Below, in pieces: positions 7,379-14,294 of a stretch of 20,805 nucleotides of DNA. Within the stretch, counting starts at the first letter, position 1. Every line of letters starts with the position of its first letter. A program made the translations under genes and the position numbers. The notes under the pieces were generated by a model that ran no database searches, was not told the origin of the DNA, and saw only the letters and a list, made by a program, of their open reading frames with translations. This DNA comes from Sedimentisphaerales bacterium. GTDB lineage: Bacteria; Planctomycetota; Phycisphaerae; Sedimentisphaerales; SG8-4. The DNA is taken from positions 1 to 20,805 of the forward strand of contig JAFGCA010000813.1 in the NCBI GenBank assembly GCA_016932895.1, given 5' to 3'.

Positions 7379-8350
7379 TTACCACGTCCGCTTTTCGAGA
7401 ATCTCCCGGATCGCTGCCCTGGGCACCGGCAACTCGTCCATGTTCTCTTCGAGCCACTGGAAGAAGTCCTTTCTGATCTCGTCGGACCATTTGCCGTCGA
7501 TCTGCCCGGGCGTGTACTTACCTTCCTTGAGACGCTGGTGCCCGAACCGGTCCCGAAGCATGATGGCCTCGGCGCTCTTGACGACTTTCTCGGCCAGATG
7601 GGCGGGGATGAAGAGCACGCCTTCGCGCTTGGCCAGAACGACGTCCCCCGGCACACAAACGGCCCGCCCGATGCGTATCGGCACGTTGATGCCCGTGAGC
7701 ATCACCTCCGTCAGAAACGAGGGGTCCCAGCCGCGTACGAACGCGTTGAAGCCGTCGATTTCTTCCAGGCCTTCCAGGTCGCGCAGGCTGCCGTCGAAGA
7801 CCACACCATTGCCCGATTTGGCAAAGATCGCATTGCCCAGGTTGTCGCCAATCAGGGTGCCGTCGACGATCTTGCCGAAGCCGTCGGCGACGTAGACGTC
7901 GCCTTTCCGGAGCATGTCGATGGGCCAGGAGTTGGAGGCACCGATGCGACCTTCGGCTCGACCCTGGTCGTCGATCATTTTCTTAACATCCGGGCGGGCG
8001 GGCATGTACTGCGCCGTCAGCGCCCGGCCGACCACCGGTACATCGCTGTGAATCATCTTCCAGTTGCCGTCGAACTGGTTGTGATAGCCTGCGTTGCGGA
8101 GAACCGACCACGCCTCTTCGATGGAGACGTTCCGCATCCGTGCGAGCAGATCGTCCGAGACCTTGGGCCGGCCGTCGGGGAGGCGCGCTCCCTGCCACGG
8201 CGCCGTATACGCCAGGACGCGGCTGTCGGAGGAAATTTCCGGGGCCGCGTGGCTGCCTGCCATCATCACCACCGACAGCAGACAAACAAGCACGGCCACC
8301 TTGACGAGGTTCATTCGGCGCGGGATCAAGGTGTGTACAATCGTTCTCAT
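7379..8350 (-). CDS. RraA / HMG-aldolase family protein with signal peptide
   Basis: A 323-residue protein with an RraA-like fold. Diagnostic blocks are 'GDVYVADGFG' (150-159), 'GDNLGNAIFAKSGNGVVFDG' (168-187), 'SLRDLEG' (188-194) and 'VPGDVVLAKREGVLFIPAHL' (233-252). R190 and D191 correspond to the substrate-binding arginine and metal-binding aspartate of class II pyruvate aldolases such as 4-hydroxy-4-methyl-2-oxoglutarate aldolase. True RraA proteins are about 160 residues; this one has about 100 extra N-terminal residues ('NVSIEEAWSVLRNAGYHNQF') and a C-terminal helical tail, as in many annotated 'RraA family' proteins of sugar-acid loci. Residues 14-35 form a signal peptide ending at 'SHAA', so it is probably extracytoplasmic. 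The start at 8350 has AAGGA six bases upstream. It is the first gene of a two-gene unit with the enolase-superfamily gene. Confidence 0.82.
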   Translation of the reverse strand: MRTIVHTLIPRRMNLVKVAVLVCLLSVVMMAGSHAAPEISSDSRVLAYTAPWQGARLPDGRPKVSDDLLARMRNVSIEEAWSVLRNAGYHNQFDGNWKMIHSDVPVVGRALTAQYMPARPDVKKMIDDQGRAEGRIGASNSWPIDMLRKGDVYVADGFGKIVDGTLIGDNLGNAIFAKSGNGVVFDGSLRDLEGLEEIDGFNAFVRGWDPSFLTEVMLTGINVPIRIGRAVCVPGDVVLAKREGVLFIPAHLAEKVVKSAEAIMLRDRFGHQRLKEGKYTPGQIDGKWSDEIRKDFFQWLEENMDELPVPRAAIREILEKRTW

Positions 8351-8526
8351 GTGCGATCCTTTCATCACAAGCAAACCGAGGCTATGGTCATACCGGTGCG
8401 ACAAGCGACGTCACCGGGTATTGTAACGGCTGTCAGGCTGTAAGGGGAGCGCATTGATCGAACAACTCTGAGAATGGGCGGAGAACGGACCGGGAGGTGG
8501 TAGTGGCGAGCGAACGCGATTGAAGG

Positions 8527-8532
8527 TATACT
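8527..8532 (+). promoter_or_regulatory. possible -10 element of the aminotransferase gene
   Basis: TATACT (8527-8532) matches five of six -10 positions, about 95 bases before the ATG at 8627. The -35 region 17 bases upstream (TGGCGA, 8504-8509) is poor. The rest of the 276-base divergent gap (8351-8626) shows nothing else I can name; I found no convincing minus-strand promoter for the RraA-like gene. Confidence 0.3.
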
Positions 8533-8626
8533 CATGGCGTGCCCGGCCGGATGGGCCGGCGGCCAGCGAGTGCCAGGCGATTGCCTGAGGGCGCCGGGCG
8601 AAACAAGCCGATTAAGGAGGCCGAAG

Positions 8627-9997
8627 ATGACGACGCAACGTTTTTCCAAACACGCGATAAGGCAACCTCTCACCCGCCGAGGTTTCTTGCGAACGAGCTG
8701 CCTGGGCATCTGCGGCGCCGGGGTCGGCCTGCGAGCGCCGAGGCTGCTGGGCCAGGCACATCCGGCATCGTCGGTCGCGGTGCCCCACATCGACCCGGGG
8801 TACATCGGGCCGCAGTTCTTCGACGAGCGCGAAGAAGAAGCGCTGCTGGAAGTGCTGGAGTCCGGGTCGCCCTTTCGCTACTGGGGTCCGGGGGCGCCAA
8901 CGAAAGTGCTGCGTTTCGAGGAGAACTTCGCCAGGCACATGGGCACGCGCTTCGCGCTGGGCGTGACGTCGGGCACCGCGGCGCTGGACTGCGCCGTAAC
9001 GGGCCTCGGCATCGGGCCGGGCGACGAGGTGATCGTTCCCGCCTACACCTGGTGGTCCGACTACACCTGCGTGGTTCACGCCGGGGCGCTGCCGGTCTTT
9101 GCCGACATCGACCGCACGCTCAACATCGACCCGAAGGACTTCGAGCGTAAAATCACGCCTCGCACCAAGGCGGTGATCGCCGTGCATCTGTTGGGCGGAC
9201 CCTGTGACATGGACCCCATCTTGGAGATCGCCCGCAAGCGCGGCGTGGCCGTCCTGGAGGACTGCGCCCAATGCGTCGGCGGTTCCTACCAAGGCAAGAA
9301 ACTTGGCTCCATCGGCGACGTCGGCATCTACAGCTTTCAAATCAACAAGACGATGACCTCGGGCGAAGGCGGCGCCGTGGTCACCAGCGATCCGCTTATC
9401 TACGAGCGCGCCGCGCGCTTCCACGACATGGGCACGGTCCGGCGGCTTTTTATGGACCGTATAGGATCCGCCAGCCAGGTGCAGACCTTCGCGGGGGAAA
9501 ATTTCCGCATGAACGAGCTGACCGGCGCCGTTTTAGGGGCGCAGTTGACCAAGCTCGATTCCATGGTCGCCCACCTGCGGCGCAACGCCGAGGCCGTCTA
9601 CGCCGGCATTGAAAACCTGCCCGGCATGCGCCTGCGCCACCGCCCCGATCCGGAAGGTGATATCGGCTACAGCGTCTTTTTCGAGACGAAGGATAAAGAA
9701 TCGCGCGACCGTTGCATCCGCCAGTTGCGCGAGCGCAAGGTCCCGGCCTCCACCCTGGTCGGCTCGGTCCTGCTGCCCATCCAGGAGTCGGTGATAAACA
9801 AGCGCGCCCGGCACGCCGCCTGGCCTTCGTTCAACAGCCCGGAAGGCAAGCGCATCCAGTACGGCCCCGACACCTGCCGGCAGACACTGGGGATCTTCGA
9901 CCGCTTCGTGCAGGTCCGCATCGGCCCCCGATACACCGAACGGATCAACGACTATATCATCGATTCCATCCGGCAGGTCCACCAGGGCCTTGCATGA
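8627..9997 (+). CDS. DegT/DnrJ/EryC1/StrS family aminotransferase with Tat signal
   Basis: A 456-residue fold-type I PLP enzyme homologue of the sugar aminotransferase family. Family landmarks are 'GVTSGTAALDCAVTGLGIGP' (112-131), 'GDEVIVPAYTW' (132-142), 'VAVLEDCAQCVGGSYQGKKL' (207-226), 'GSIGDVGIYSFQINKTMTSG' (227-246) with the Schiff-base lysine K241, and 'NFRMNELTGAVLGAQL' (292-307). The active-site lysine and D212 are intact, so activity is plausible. In related enzymes the reaction is transamination of a keto-sugar nucleotide. The N-terminus is unusual: 'TRRGFLRTSCLGICGAGVGL' is a clear twin-arginine signal, so the protein would be exported already folded with cofactor. The start at 8627 is firm, with AAGGAGG six bases upstream. 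The neighbours are sugar-acid enzymes, not nucleotide-sugar genes, so a role in carbohydrate handling outside the cytoplasm is an inference. It converges on hemB with 18 bases between stops. Confidence 0.88.
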   Translation: MTTQRFSKHAIRQPLTRRGFLRTSCLGICGAGVGLRAPRLLGQAHPASSVAVPHIDPGYIGPQFFDEREEEALLEVLESGSPFRYWGPGAPTKVLRFEENFARHMGTRFALGVTSGTAALDCAVTGLGIGPGDEVIVPAYTWWSDYTCVVHAGALPVFADIDRTLNIDPKDFERKITPRTKAVIAVHLLGGPCDMDPILEIARKRGVAVLEDCAQCVGGSYQGKKLGSIGDVGIYSFQINKTMTSGEGGAVVTSDPLIYERAARFHDMGTVRRLFMDRIGSASQVQTFAGENFRMNELTGAVLGAQLTKLDSMVAHLRRNAEAVYAGIENLPGMRLRHRPDPEGDIGYSVFFETKDKESRDRCIRQLRERKVPASTLVGSVLLPIQESVINKRARHAAWPSFNSPEGKRIQYGPDTCRQTLGIFDRFVQVRIGPRYTERINDYIIDSIRQVHQGLA

Positions 9998-10015
9998 CTC
10001 GGTGGGGAGTTCATT

Positions 10016-11005
10016 CTACAACAGTCCGGCGGCGGCTTTGGCGTGGTAGGTGATGAGGATGTCGGCACCGGCGCGTTTGATGGAGGTCAGGACTTCCATC
10101 ATGGCGGCATCGCGATCGAGCAGGCCGGCATCGGCGGCGGCATGGAGCATCATGTACTCCCCGCTGACGTTGTAGGCTGCCAGGGGACAATCGAACCGCT
10201 CCCGGGCGCGGCGGATGATGTCGAGAAAGCTCAAGGCCGGCTTGACCATCACCATGTCCGCACCCTCGGCGATATCCAGCTCGATCTCGCGCATCGCCTC
10301 GCGGGCGTTGGCCGGATCCATCTGGTAGGTCTTGCGGTCGCGCAGCTCGGTCCCGGAGTAGTCGTTGTCCGGGGCCGACTCGGCGGCGTCGCGAAACGGA
10401 CCGTAGAAGGCCGAGGCGAACTTGGCCGCGTACGACATGATCGCCACATAGTCGAAGCCGTTGCGCTCCAGGGCCTGGCGCATGGCGGCAATGCGACCGT
10501 CCATCATATCCGACGGCGCGACGATGTCGGCGCCGGCCTGGGCGTGTGACAGCGCGACCTTGGCCAGCAGTTCGCAGGTGGCGTCGTTGTCGATCCGGCC
10601 GGCCTTGATGACGCCGCAATGGCCCGTGCTCGTGTAGGCACACAGGCAGATGTCCGTGATGACCAGAAGCCCGGGCACGCGCTCTTTGATCGCGCGAATC
10701 GCCGACTGGACCGCGCCCTGCTCCGACCACGCTCCCGAACCCTTCTCGTCCTTGCTCTCGGGCAGGCCGAACAGCAGCACTGCCGGGATGCCCAGGTCAG
10801 CCACTTCCGCGGCCTCGTCCGCGACGAGATCGGGCGAGAGGTGAGAACAGCCGGCCATTGAGCCAATCGGCTCTTTCACGCCCCGGCCCGGACGAACGAA
10901 CAGGGGATACACCAAATCATCGACGCTCAGCCTCGTCTCGCGCACCAGGGCCCGCATGTTGGCATTGGTGCGGAGCCGCCGCAATCTGATTTCCGGAAAA
11001 CCCAT
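10016..11005 (-). CDS. hemB: porphobilinogen synthase (delta-aminolevulinic acid dehydratase)
   Basis: This cytoplasmic enzyme condenses two 5-aminolevulinate molecules to porphobilinogen. The length of 329 residues is normal for the family. The two active-site lysines are visible in '[20 protein letters not shown]' (K195) and '[12 protein letters not shown]' (K255). A cysteine metal site, C120, C122 and C130, lies in '[14 protein letters not shown]', indicating a zinc-type enzyme; the usual 'TSHGHCG/TDHGHCG' histidine is threonine here. Further family blocks are 'RPRR/RLRTN' near the N-terminus, '[20 protein letters not shown]' (215-234) and 'YNVSGEYMM' (278-286). The start at 11005 has AAGGA eight bases upstream; a further 19 in-frame codons upstream have no better signal. 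It is the last gene of the heme cluster, 73 bases after the sialidase-like gene that separates it from ahbC. Confidence 0.96.
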   Translation of the reverse strand: MGFPEIRLRRLRTNANMRALVRETRLSVDDLVYPLFVRPGRGVKEPIGSMAGCSHLSPDLVADEAAEVADLGIPAVLLFGLPESKDEKGSGAWSEQGAVQSAIRAIKERVPGLLVITDICLCAYTSTGHCGVIKAGRIDNDATCELLAKVALSHAQAGADIVAPSDMMDGRIAAMRQALERNGFDYVAIMSYAAKFASAFYGPFRDAAESAPDNDYSGTELRDRKTYQMDPANAREAMREIELDIAEGADMVMVKPALSFLDIIRRARERFDCPLAAYNVSGEYMMLHAAADAGLLDRDAAMMEVLTSIKRAGADILITYHAKAAAGLL

Positions 11006-11078
11006 GGCAGTGATCCTTCTCAAGCCCGTGATTTCTGATACGGGCACATATACTCTGCCCACCGAAAGGCGTCAAGAC

Positions 11079-13106
11079 TCAGGGGCGCGTCAGGCCGGCA
11101 CGATAGTTGCCGACGACTTCGGACGCGCGCAGATAGCGGTTGTAGAGGCGCAGGCGATGGATGCGGCCGTTCAGGGCCGGCGCGATGCGCAGCGTCTTGC
11201 TCCCCGTAACGCCGCGCAGGTTCGGACTGAAGCGACCCCAGCCGAACTGACCGATATCGCCTCCGTCGCATAATCGGCCGTCGATAACGAACGTGACGAT
11301 CTTCGGCCCGCCATCGACACTGACGACGACGTGATGCAGACGTCCGGTCTTCAGCCTGTCCGGGTCACAAGCCCAGCGGTTCTCGGTGCGTCCGTCGTTC
11401 AGAACAATCTCGACCGCGCGGCGCGAAGTCGTTTGCAGACACAGGCCCTGCCCCGCTTCGGTGCGACTGTCCAGGAGAATCTGACCGGCCGAGAGCGAGC
11501 TGAATTCCACCCATACGTCCGCCGCGAAGCCCGTGCGAAGGTCCTTCGTTCCGTGGTCGGCCCGGCTCCCATCCCGCGCGACGAACGCCGGCAGCGCCGG
11601 CATGGCGACGCGCGCGGGCAGCGTCTGGCCTTCCCCTGGCAGATCGAGAACGAGACCGTCCGTTGCCATCTTGCGATTGTCGAACTGGTTCCACAGCCCC
11701 TCCAGAAGCGTGCGGTCCACCGCATGGACGCGGGCGATGTCCTTCTGGGTCTCGGTCAGAAAGAACTTGCCCTCGTCTTCAATCAGGTCGGGGTAGCTCA
11801 TGCGAACGTAGGGGTCGTCGTCGTAGAGCACGATTTCGGGCTGGGACCATTCGATGATCCTGCCCCGGGGCGAATCGGCCTCGACGCCGCCGCAGAGCCA
11901 GGCCGGGTTGCGGTCGTCGTACGATTGGCCGCCGTGGTTGTGAAACCAGTAGAGGAACTTCCCGTTGCTGCACTTCCAGGCGAAATTGGCCGCGCGGGGA
12001 TGCTTGATGAGTCGCCCGTCAGCATACCGCATGTAGGCCGGTGGGTTCCAGGTGTGCCCGGCGTCGCGGCTGTACGTGCAAACGGGGTGTCCGTCGATGG
12101 TGCGATAGACGCAGAAGAACGAGCCGTCGCTGAGGACGCAGAAGCTCTGCTCCTCGGCGATCGGACCGCCGCCGGCCGGAGCGCGCAGTCCCACGTCGCC
12201 GTCGGGCAGCGTCTCCCACGCGACCTTCTCAGGGTCGGACTCCGTCAGGAGGTTCGCGCTCTTGAGCAGCACGCCCTCGGTGCGGGCGAGAAAACCCCGG
12301 CCGAAGCGACCGACCTTGTGCAGCGGGACATAGGCCGCTCCGTCACGCGTAAACGGCTTGCCTACGTTCCAGAAGAAACGAACCTTCCCGCCGTAGGGAT
12401 TCTCGCGGTCGATCTCGAACTCGCGCACGGGAATCGCAAAGCGCCTCTTCGACCACGTGCGTCCGCCGTCGTCGGTGTACTTGAAGACGTAGTAGCCCTG
12501 CGTATCGACGCGCGTGGTCCAGCCCGATTTGTAGGCGGAGGTGTCGGCTTTGACGCGCCGCAGGTCGTCGGTGTTGTGGTTGTAGAAGACATAGACGCGC
12601 CCGGTCGGGACCTTGAGCAGGACGGCGTAGGATGCCTCCGGACCGTCGGCCGGCTCGACGTCCACGGGCTTCGACCAAGTTCGACCGAGGTCGGTGCTGC
12701 GCAGGCTCACGACGTGCTGGCCCCTGGCGCCCTCGCGGCCCGAACCCGTCGTGAGAACGCAGAGCCACGCCCCGTCGTCGGTCCGGACCACGTAAGGCTG
12801 GTCGGCGTACGTCTCGGTAGGAATCTCCCACCCCGTGCGGATGTCGCGTTGGTCCTGGCCCCATGAGGGCGGGACAAAGACGCACGCCACCAGAACAAAC
12901 AACACGAAGCGACTGACGTGACGGATTGCTTCGTCGCTGCGCCCGGGATAAACGGGGGCACGGGTGGCAGCGTCAAGCGCAGCTTGGCGATGGCCTATTG
13001 CGAGCCCTGCCGACACCATCGCCAAGTCCTGCGGCCTTGACGCTGCCACCCCACAAGCGCGATGACAGTCGTCCGTCGATAGGCGAGAGAGCAGGAACCG
13101 GTTCAT
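11079..13106 (-). CDS. secreted sialidase-like (BNR repeat) protein with C-terminal LamG domain; start uncertain
   Basis: The sure part runs from the signal-peptide core 'RFVLFVLVACVFVPPSWG' (residues 66-83 of the longest frame) to the end. A six-bladed sialidase-type propeller follows with Asp-box motifs 'STDLGRTW' (137-144), 'YTDDGGRTW' (210-218) and 'YSRDAGHTW' (345-353). A LamG/concanavalin-like domain at about 485-670 includes 'LHHVVVSVDGGPKIVTFVIDG' and 'NGRIHRLRLYNRYL'. Family members are exo-glycosidases or carbohydrate-binding proteins; catalytic arginines cannot be assigned confidently. The first 60 codons run through an inverted repeat and a dispersed-repeat-like stretch and are probably not authentic. 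The longest frame starts with ATG at 13106, one base after the ahbC stop, but without a ribosome-binding site; ATG 13019 and GTG 12905 are alternatives. The gene interrupts an otherwise continuous heme operon. Confidence 0.82.
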   Translation of the reverse strand: MNRFLLSRLSTDDCHRACGVAASRPQDLAMVSAGLAIGHRQAALDAATRAPVYPGRSDEAIRHVSRFVLFVLVACVFVPPSWGQDQRDIRTGWEIPTETYADQPYVVRTDDGAWLCVLTTGSGREGARGQHVVSLRSTDLGRTWSKPVDVEPADGPEASYAVLLKVPTGRVYVFYNHNTDDLRRVKADTSAYKSGWTTRVDTQGYYVFKYTDDGGRTWSKRRFAIPVREFEIDRENPYGGKVRFFWNVGKPFTRDGAAYVPLHKVGRFGRGFLARTEGVLLKSANLLTESDPEKVAWETLPDGDVGLRAPAGGGPIAEEQSFCVLSDGSFFCVYRTIDGHPVCTYSRDAGHTWNPPAYMRYADGRLIKHPRAANFAWKCSNGKFLYWFHNHGGQSYDDRNPAWLCGGVEADSPRGRIIEWSQPEIVLYDDDPYVRMSYPDLIEDEGKFFLTETQKDIARVHAVDRTLLEGLWNQFDNRKMATDGLVLDLPGEGQTLPARVAMPALPAFVARDGSRADHGTKDLRTGFAADVWVEFSSLSAGQILLDSRTEAGQGLCLQTTSRRAVEIVLNDGRTENRWACDPDRLKTGRLHHVVVSVDGGPKIVTFVIDGRLCDGGDIGQFGWGRFSPNLRGVTGSKTLRIAPALNGRIHRLRLYNRYLRASEVVGNYRAGLTRP
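12917..12947. repeat. fragment resembling the dispersed 'RSDEAI/ATKQS' repeat
   Basis: The segment with GGATTGCTTCGTCGCTGCGC (12922-12941) reads on the minus strand as GCGCAGCGACGAAGCAATCC. This resembles the core of a dispersed palindromic repeat, widespread in bacterial genomes, that is often mistranslated as 'ERSDEAI' or 'ATKQS'. Both peptides appear here in the two overlapping frames ('GRSDEAIRH' and 'AATKQSVTS'). ATTGCGAG at 12997-13004 could be its other half. Recognition is from memory of the family, not from a search. Confidence 0.5.
12962..13051. repeat. 90-base imperfect inverted repeat at the 5' end of the sialidase-like gene
   Basis: The outer arms 12962-12977 and 13036-13051 are perfect 16-bp complements (GGGTGGCAGCGTCAAG). 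The inner arms 12983-12993 and 13016-13026 are perfect 11-bp complements (CTTGGCGATGG). Between them CGCAG pairs with CTGCG, flanked by two 2-base bulges on the right arm. In total 32 base pairs enclose a 22-base loop (12994-13015). It overlaps the putative N-terminal codons of the sialidase-like gene and begins about 55 bases after the ahbC stop. There is no T-tract, so it looks more like a mobile palindromic element (REP/MITE style) than a simple terminator. Confidence 0.85.
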
Positions 13107-13107
13107 C

Positions 13108-14256
13108 TTAGGTGCGTCCGATCTCTTCGTCGGTCAGGTAGCACGGCGGTTCGTTGCGCCATTGTTCGTCACCGGGATCGCAGCCCAGGAAGCGGTAATT
13201 GCCTTTGCACAGATCGAACCACCGGCACGTCAGGCAGCGCGGGTCGGCGAAGGTGTCCTTGCGGCGTAATTTGCCGAGGACGGGATCGGCGGTGTTAGCC
13301 CAGATCTGTCCGAAGGGGATTTGCATGACGTTGCCCAACGGATAGTTGCGCCAGAACTGGTCGGCGTAGACGGTCCCGTCCCAGCTCACGCAGGCGATTT
13401 TCTCACCGATGCGGTTGCCCCCGTTGGCCCGGAGCAGTTGCCGCACGGATTCAAAGGCCCGATGGCCCTCGGCCTGCATGCGCACGAGCAGAAACGGCCC
13501 GTCGGCGTGGTTGCCCACCGTGAGCACCTCTTCGACGAGGTCTTTGTCGGCCAGCTCGCGGGTCCTGTCGATGATCGTGTTGACGGTCCCGCGGGTTTGC
13601 TCCAGCGTCGGGGCCTGCTCGTCCAGGTCGCGGGCCCGGCCCGAGGAGATCAGGTGGTAGAAACAGATGCGGCGAATGCCGGCGTCGACCGCGATGTCGA
13701 AGACGGCCGGCACCTGCCCGGCGTTCGACTTGGTGATCGTGAAGCGCAGGCCCGTCCGCAGGCCGGCCCGGTGACAATTCTCGATCCCTTTCAGCGCCGC
13801 CCGGAAGCTGCCCTGGGTCTGCCTGAATTCGTCATGGAAGGGTTCTTGCCCGTCCAGAGAAATGCCGATGTAGCTGAGCTCCCTCTCGGCGAGCCTTCCC
13901 GCCGTGTCCCGGTCGATACGCGTTCCGTTGGTCGAGATGACGGTACGCAATCCGAGCCCCTTGGCTTCGGCCAGCAGTTCCATCAGATCCTCGCGCAGCA
14001 AGGGCTCGCCTCCGCTGAACAACGCCACGGGCACGTTCGCCTCCGGAAGCTGAGCGAGGAACCGTTTGGCCTGTTCGGTCGTCAGCTCGTTCTGGCCGCA
14101 CGAGGCATCGGACGAACTGTAGCAGTGCAGGCAGCGCAGGTTGCATCGGGCCGTGCAGTTAAAGACGACGATAGGCCCGAACGTATCGGGCCGGTTATAG
14201 CGCAGATCGTCGGATTGACCTGCCAAATTACAGTAGAGTTTTGAGATATTAATCAT
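13108..14256 (-). CDS. ahbC: AhbC/NirJ-type radical SAM protein (probable 12,18-didecarboxysiroheme deacetylase)
   Basis: A 382-residue radical SAM enzyme with a C-terminal auxiliary iron-sulfur domain. The N-terminus 'MINISKLYCN...DDLRY' and 'PIVVFNCTARCNLRCLHCYS' match the AhbC/NirJ1 group. The SAM cluster cysteines are C38, C42 and C45 (CxxxCxxC), followed by 'FSGGEPLLREDL' (80-91) and 'STNGTRID' (108-115). The C-terminal domain has C289, C341, C344, C350, C359 and C372 in 'CVSWDGTVYADQFWRNYPLG', 'CLTCRWFDLCKGNYR' and 'PPCYLTDEEIG'. AhbC removes the acetate side chains of 12,18-didecarboxysiroheme to give Fe-coproporphyrin III in the siroheme route to heme b. Its position directly after cobA/hemD and near hemA, hemC and hemB supports this role; a NirJ role in heme d1 synthesis is the main alternative. 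It starts at 14256, 38 bases after cobA/hemD. Confidence 0.85.
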   Translation of the reverse strand: MINISKLYCNLAGQSDDLRYNRPDTFGPIVVFNCTARCNLRCLHCYSSSDASCGQNELTTEQAKRFLAQLPEANVPVALFSGGEPLLREDLMELLAEAKGLGLRTVISTNGTRIDRDTAGRLAERELSYIGISLDGQEPFHDEFRQTQGSFRAALKGIENCHRAGLRTGLRFTITKSNAGQVPAVFDIAVDAGIRRICFYHLISSGRARDLDEQAPTLEQTRGTVNTIIDRTRELADKDLVEEVLTVGNHADGPFLLVRMQAEGHRAFESVRQLLRANGGNRIGEKIACVSWDGTVYADQFWRNYPLGNVMQIPFGQIWANTADPVLGKLRRKDTFADPRCLTCRWFDLCKGNYRFLGCDPGDEQWRNEPPCYLTDEEIGRT

Positions 14257-14294
14257 TGCAGTCCCATCAGGATCATGGCGGGTCGAGCCCCGCG

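Noticed and set aside
9998..10015. Terminator between the convergent aminotransferase and hemB genes
   Set aside because: Only 18 bases separate the stops and no stem-loop is evident there.
11331..12866. Plus-strand open frame of 511 codons opposite the sialidase-like gene
   Set aside because: The minus strand carries Asp boxes and a LamG domain; the antisense frame has only Arg/Val/Gly-rich shadow sequence.
12707..12976. Minus-strand frame containing 'PPFIPGAATKQS'
   Set aside because: A frame-shifted reading of the repeat-like segment and the start of the sialidase-like gene; useful only as a marker of the repeat.
13108..14256. Radical SAM gene as a peptide-maturase (SPASM/RiPP) enzyme
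   Set aside because: No precursor peptide is nearby, and both the N-terminal 'ISKLYC' and C-terminal 'CYLTDEEIG' signatures plus the heme gene context fit AhbC/NirJ better.
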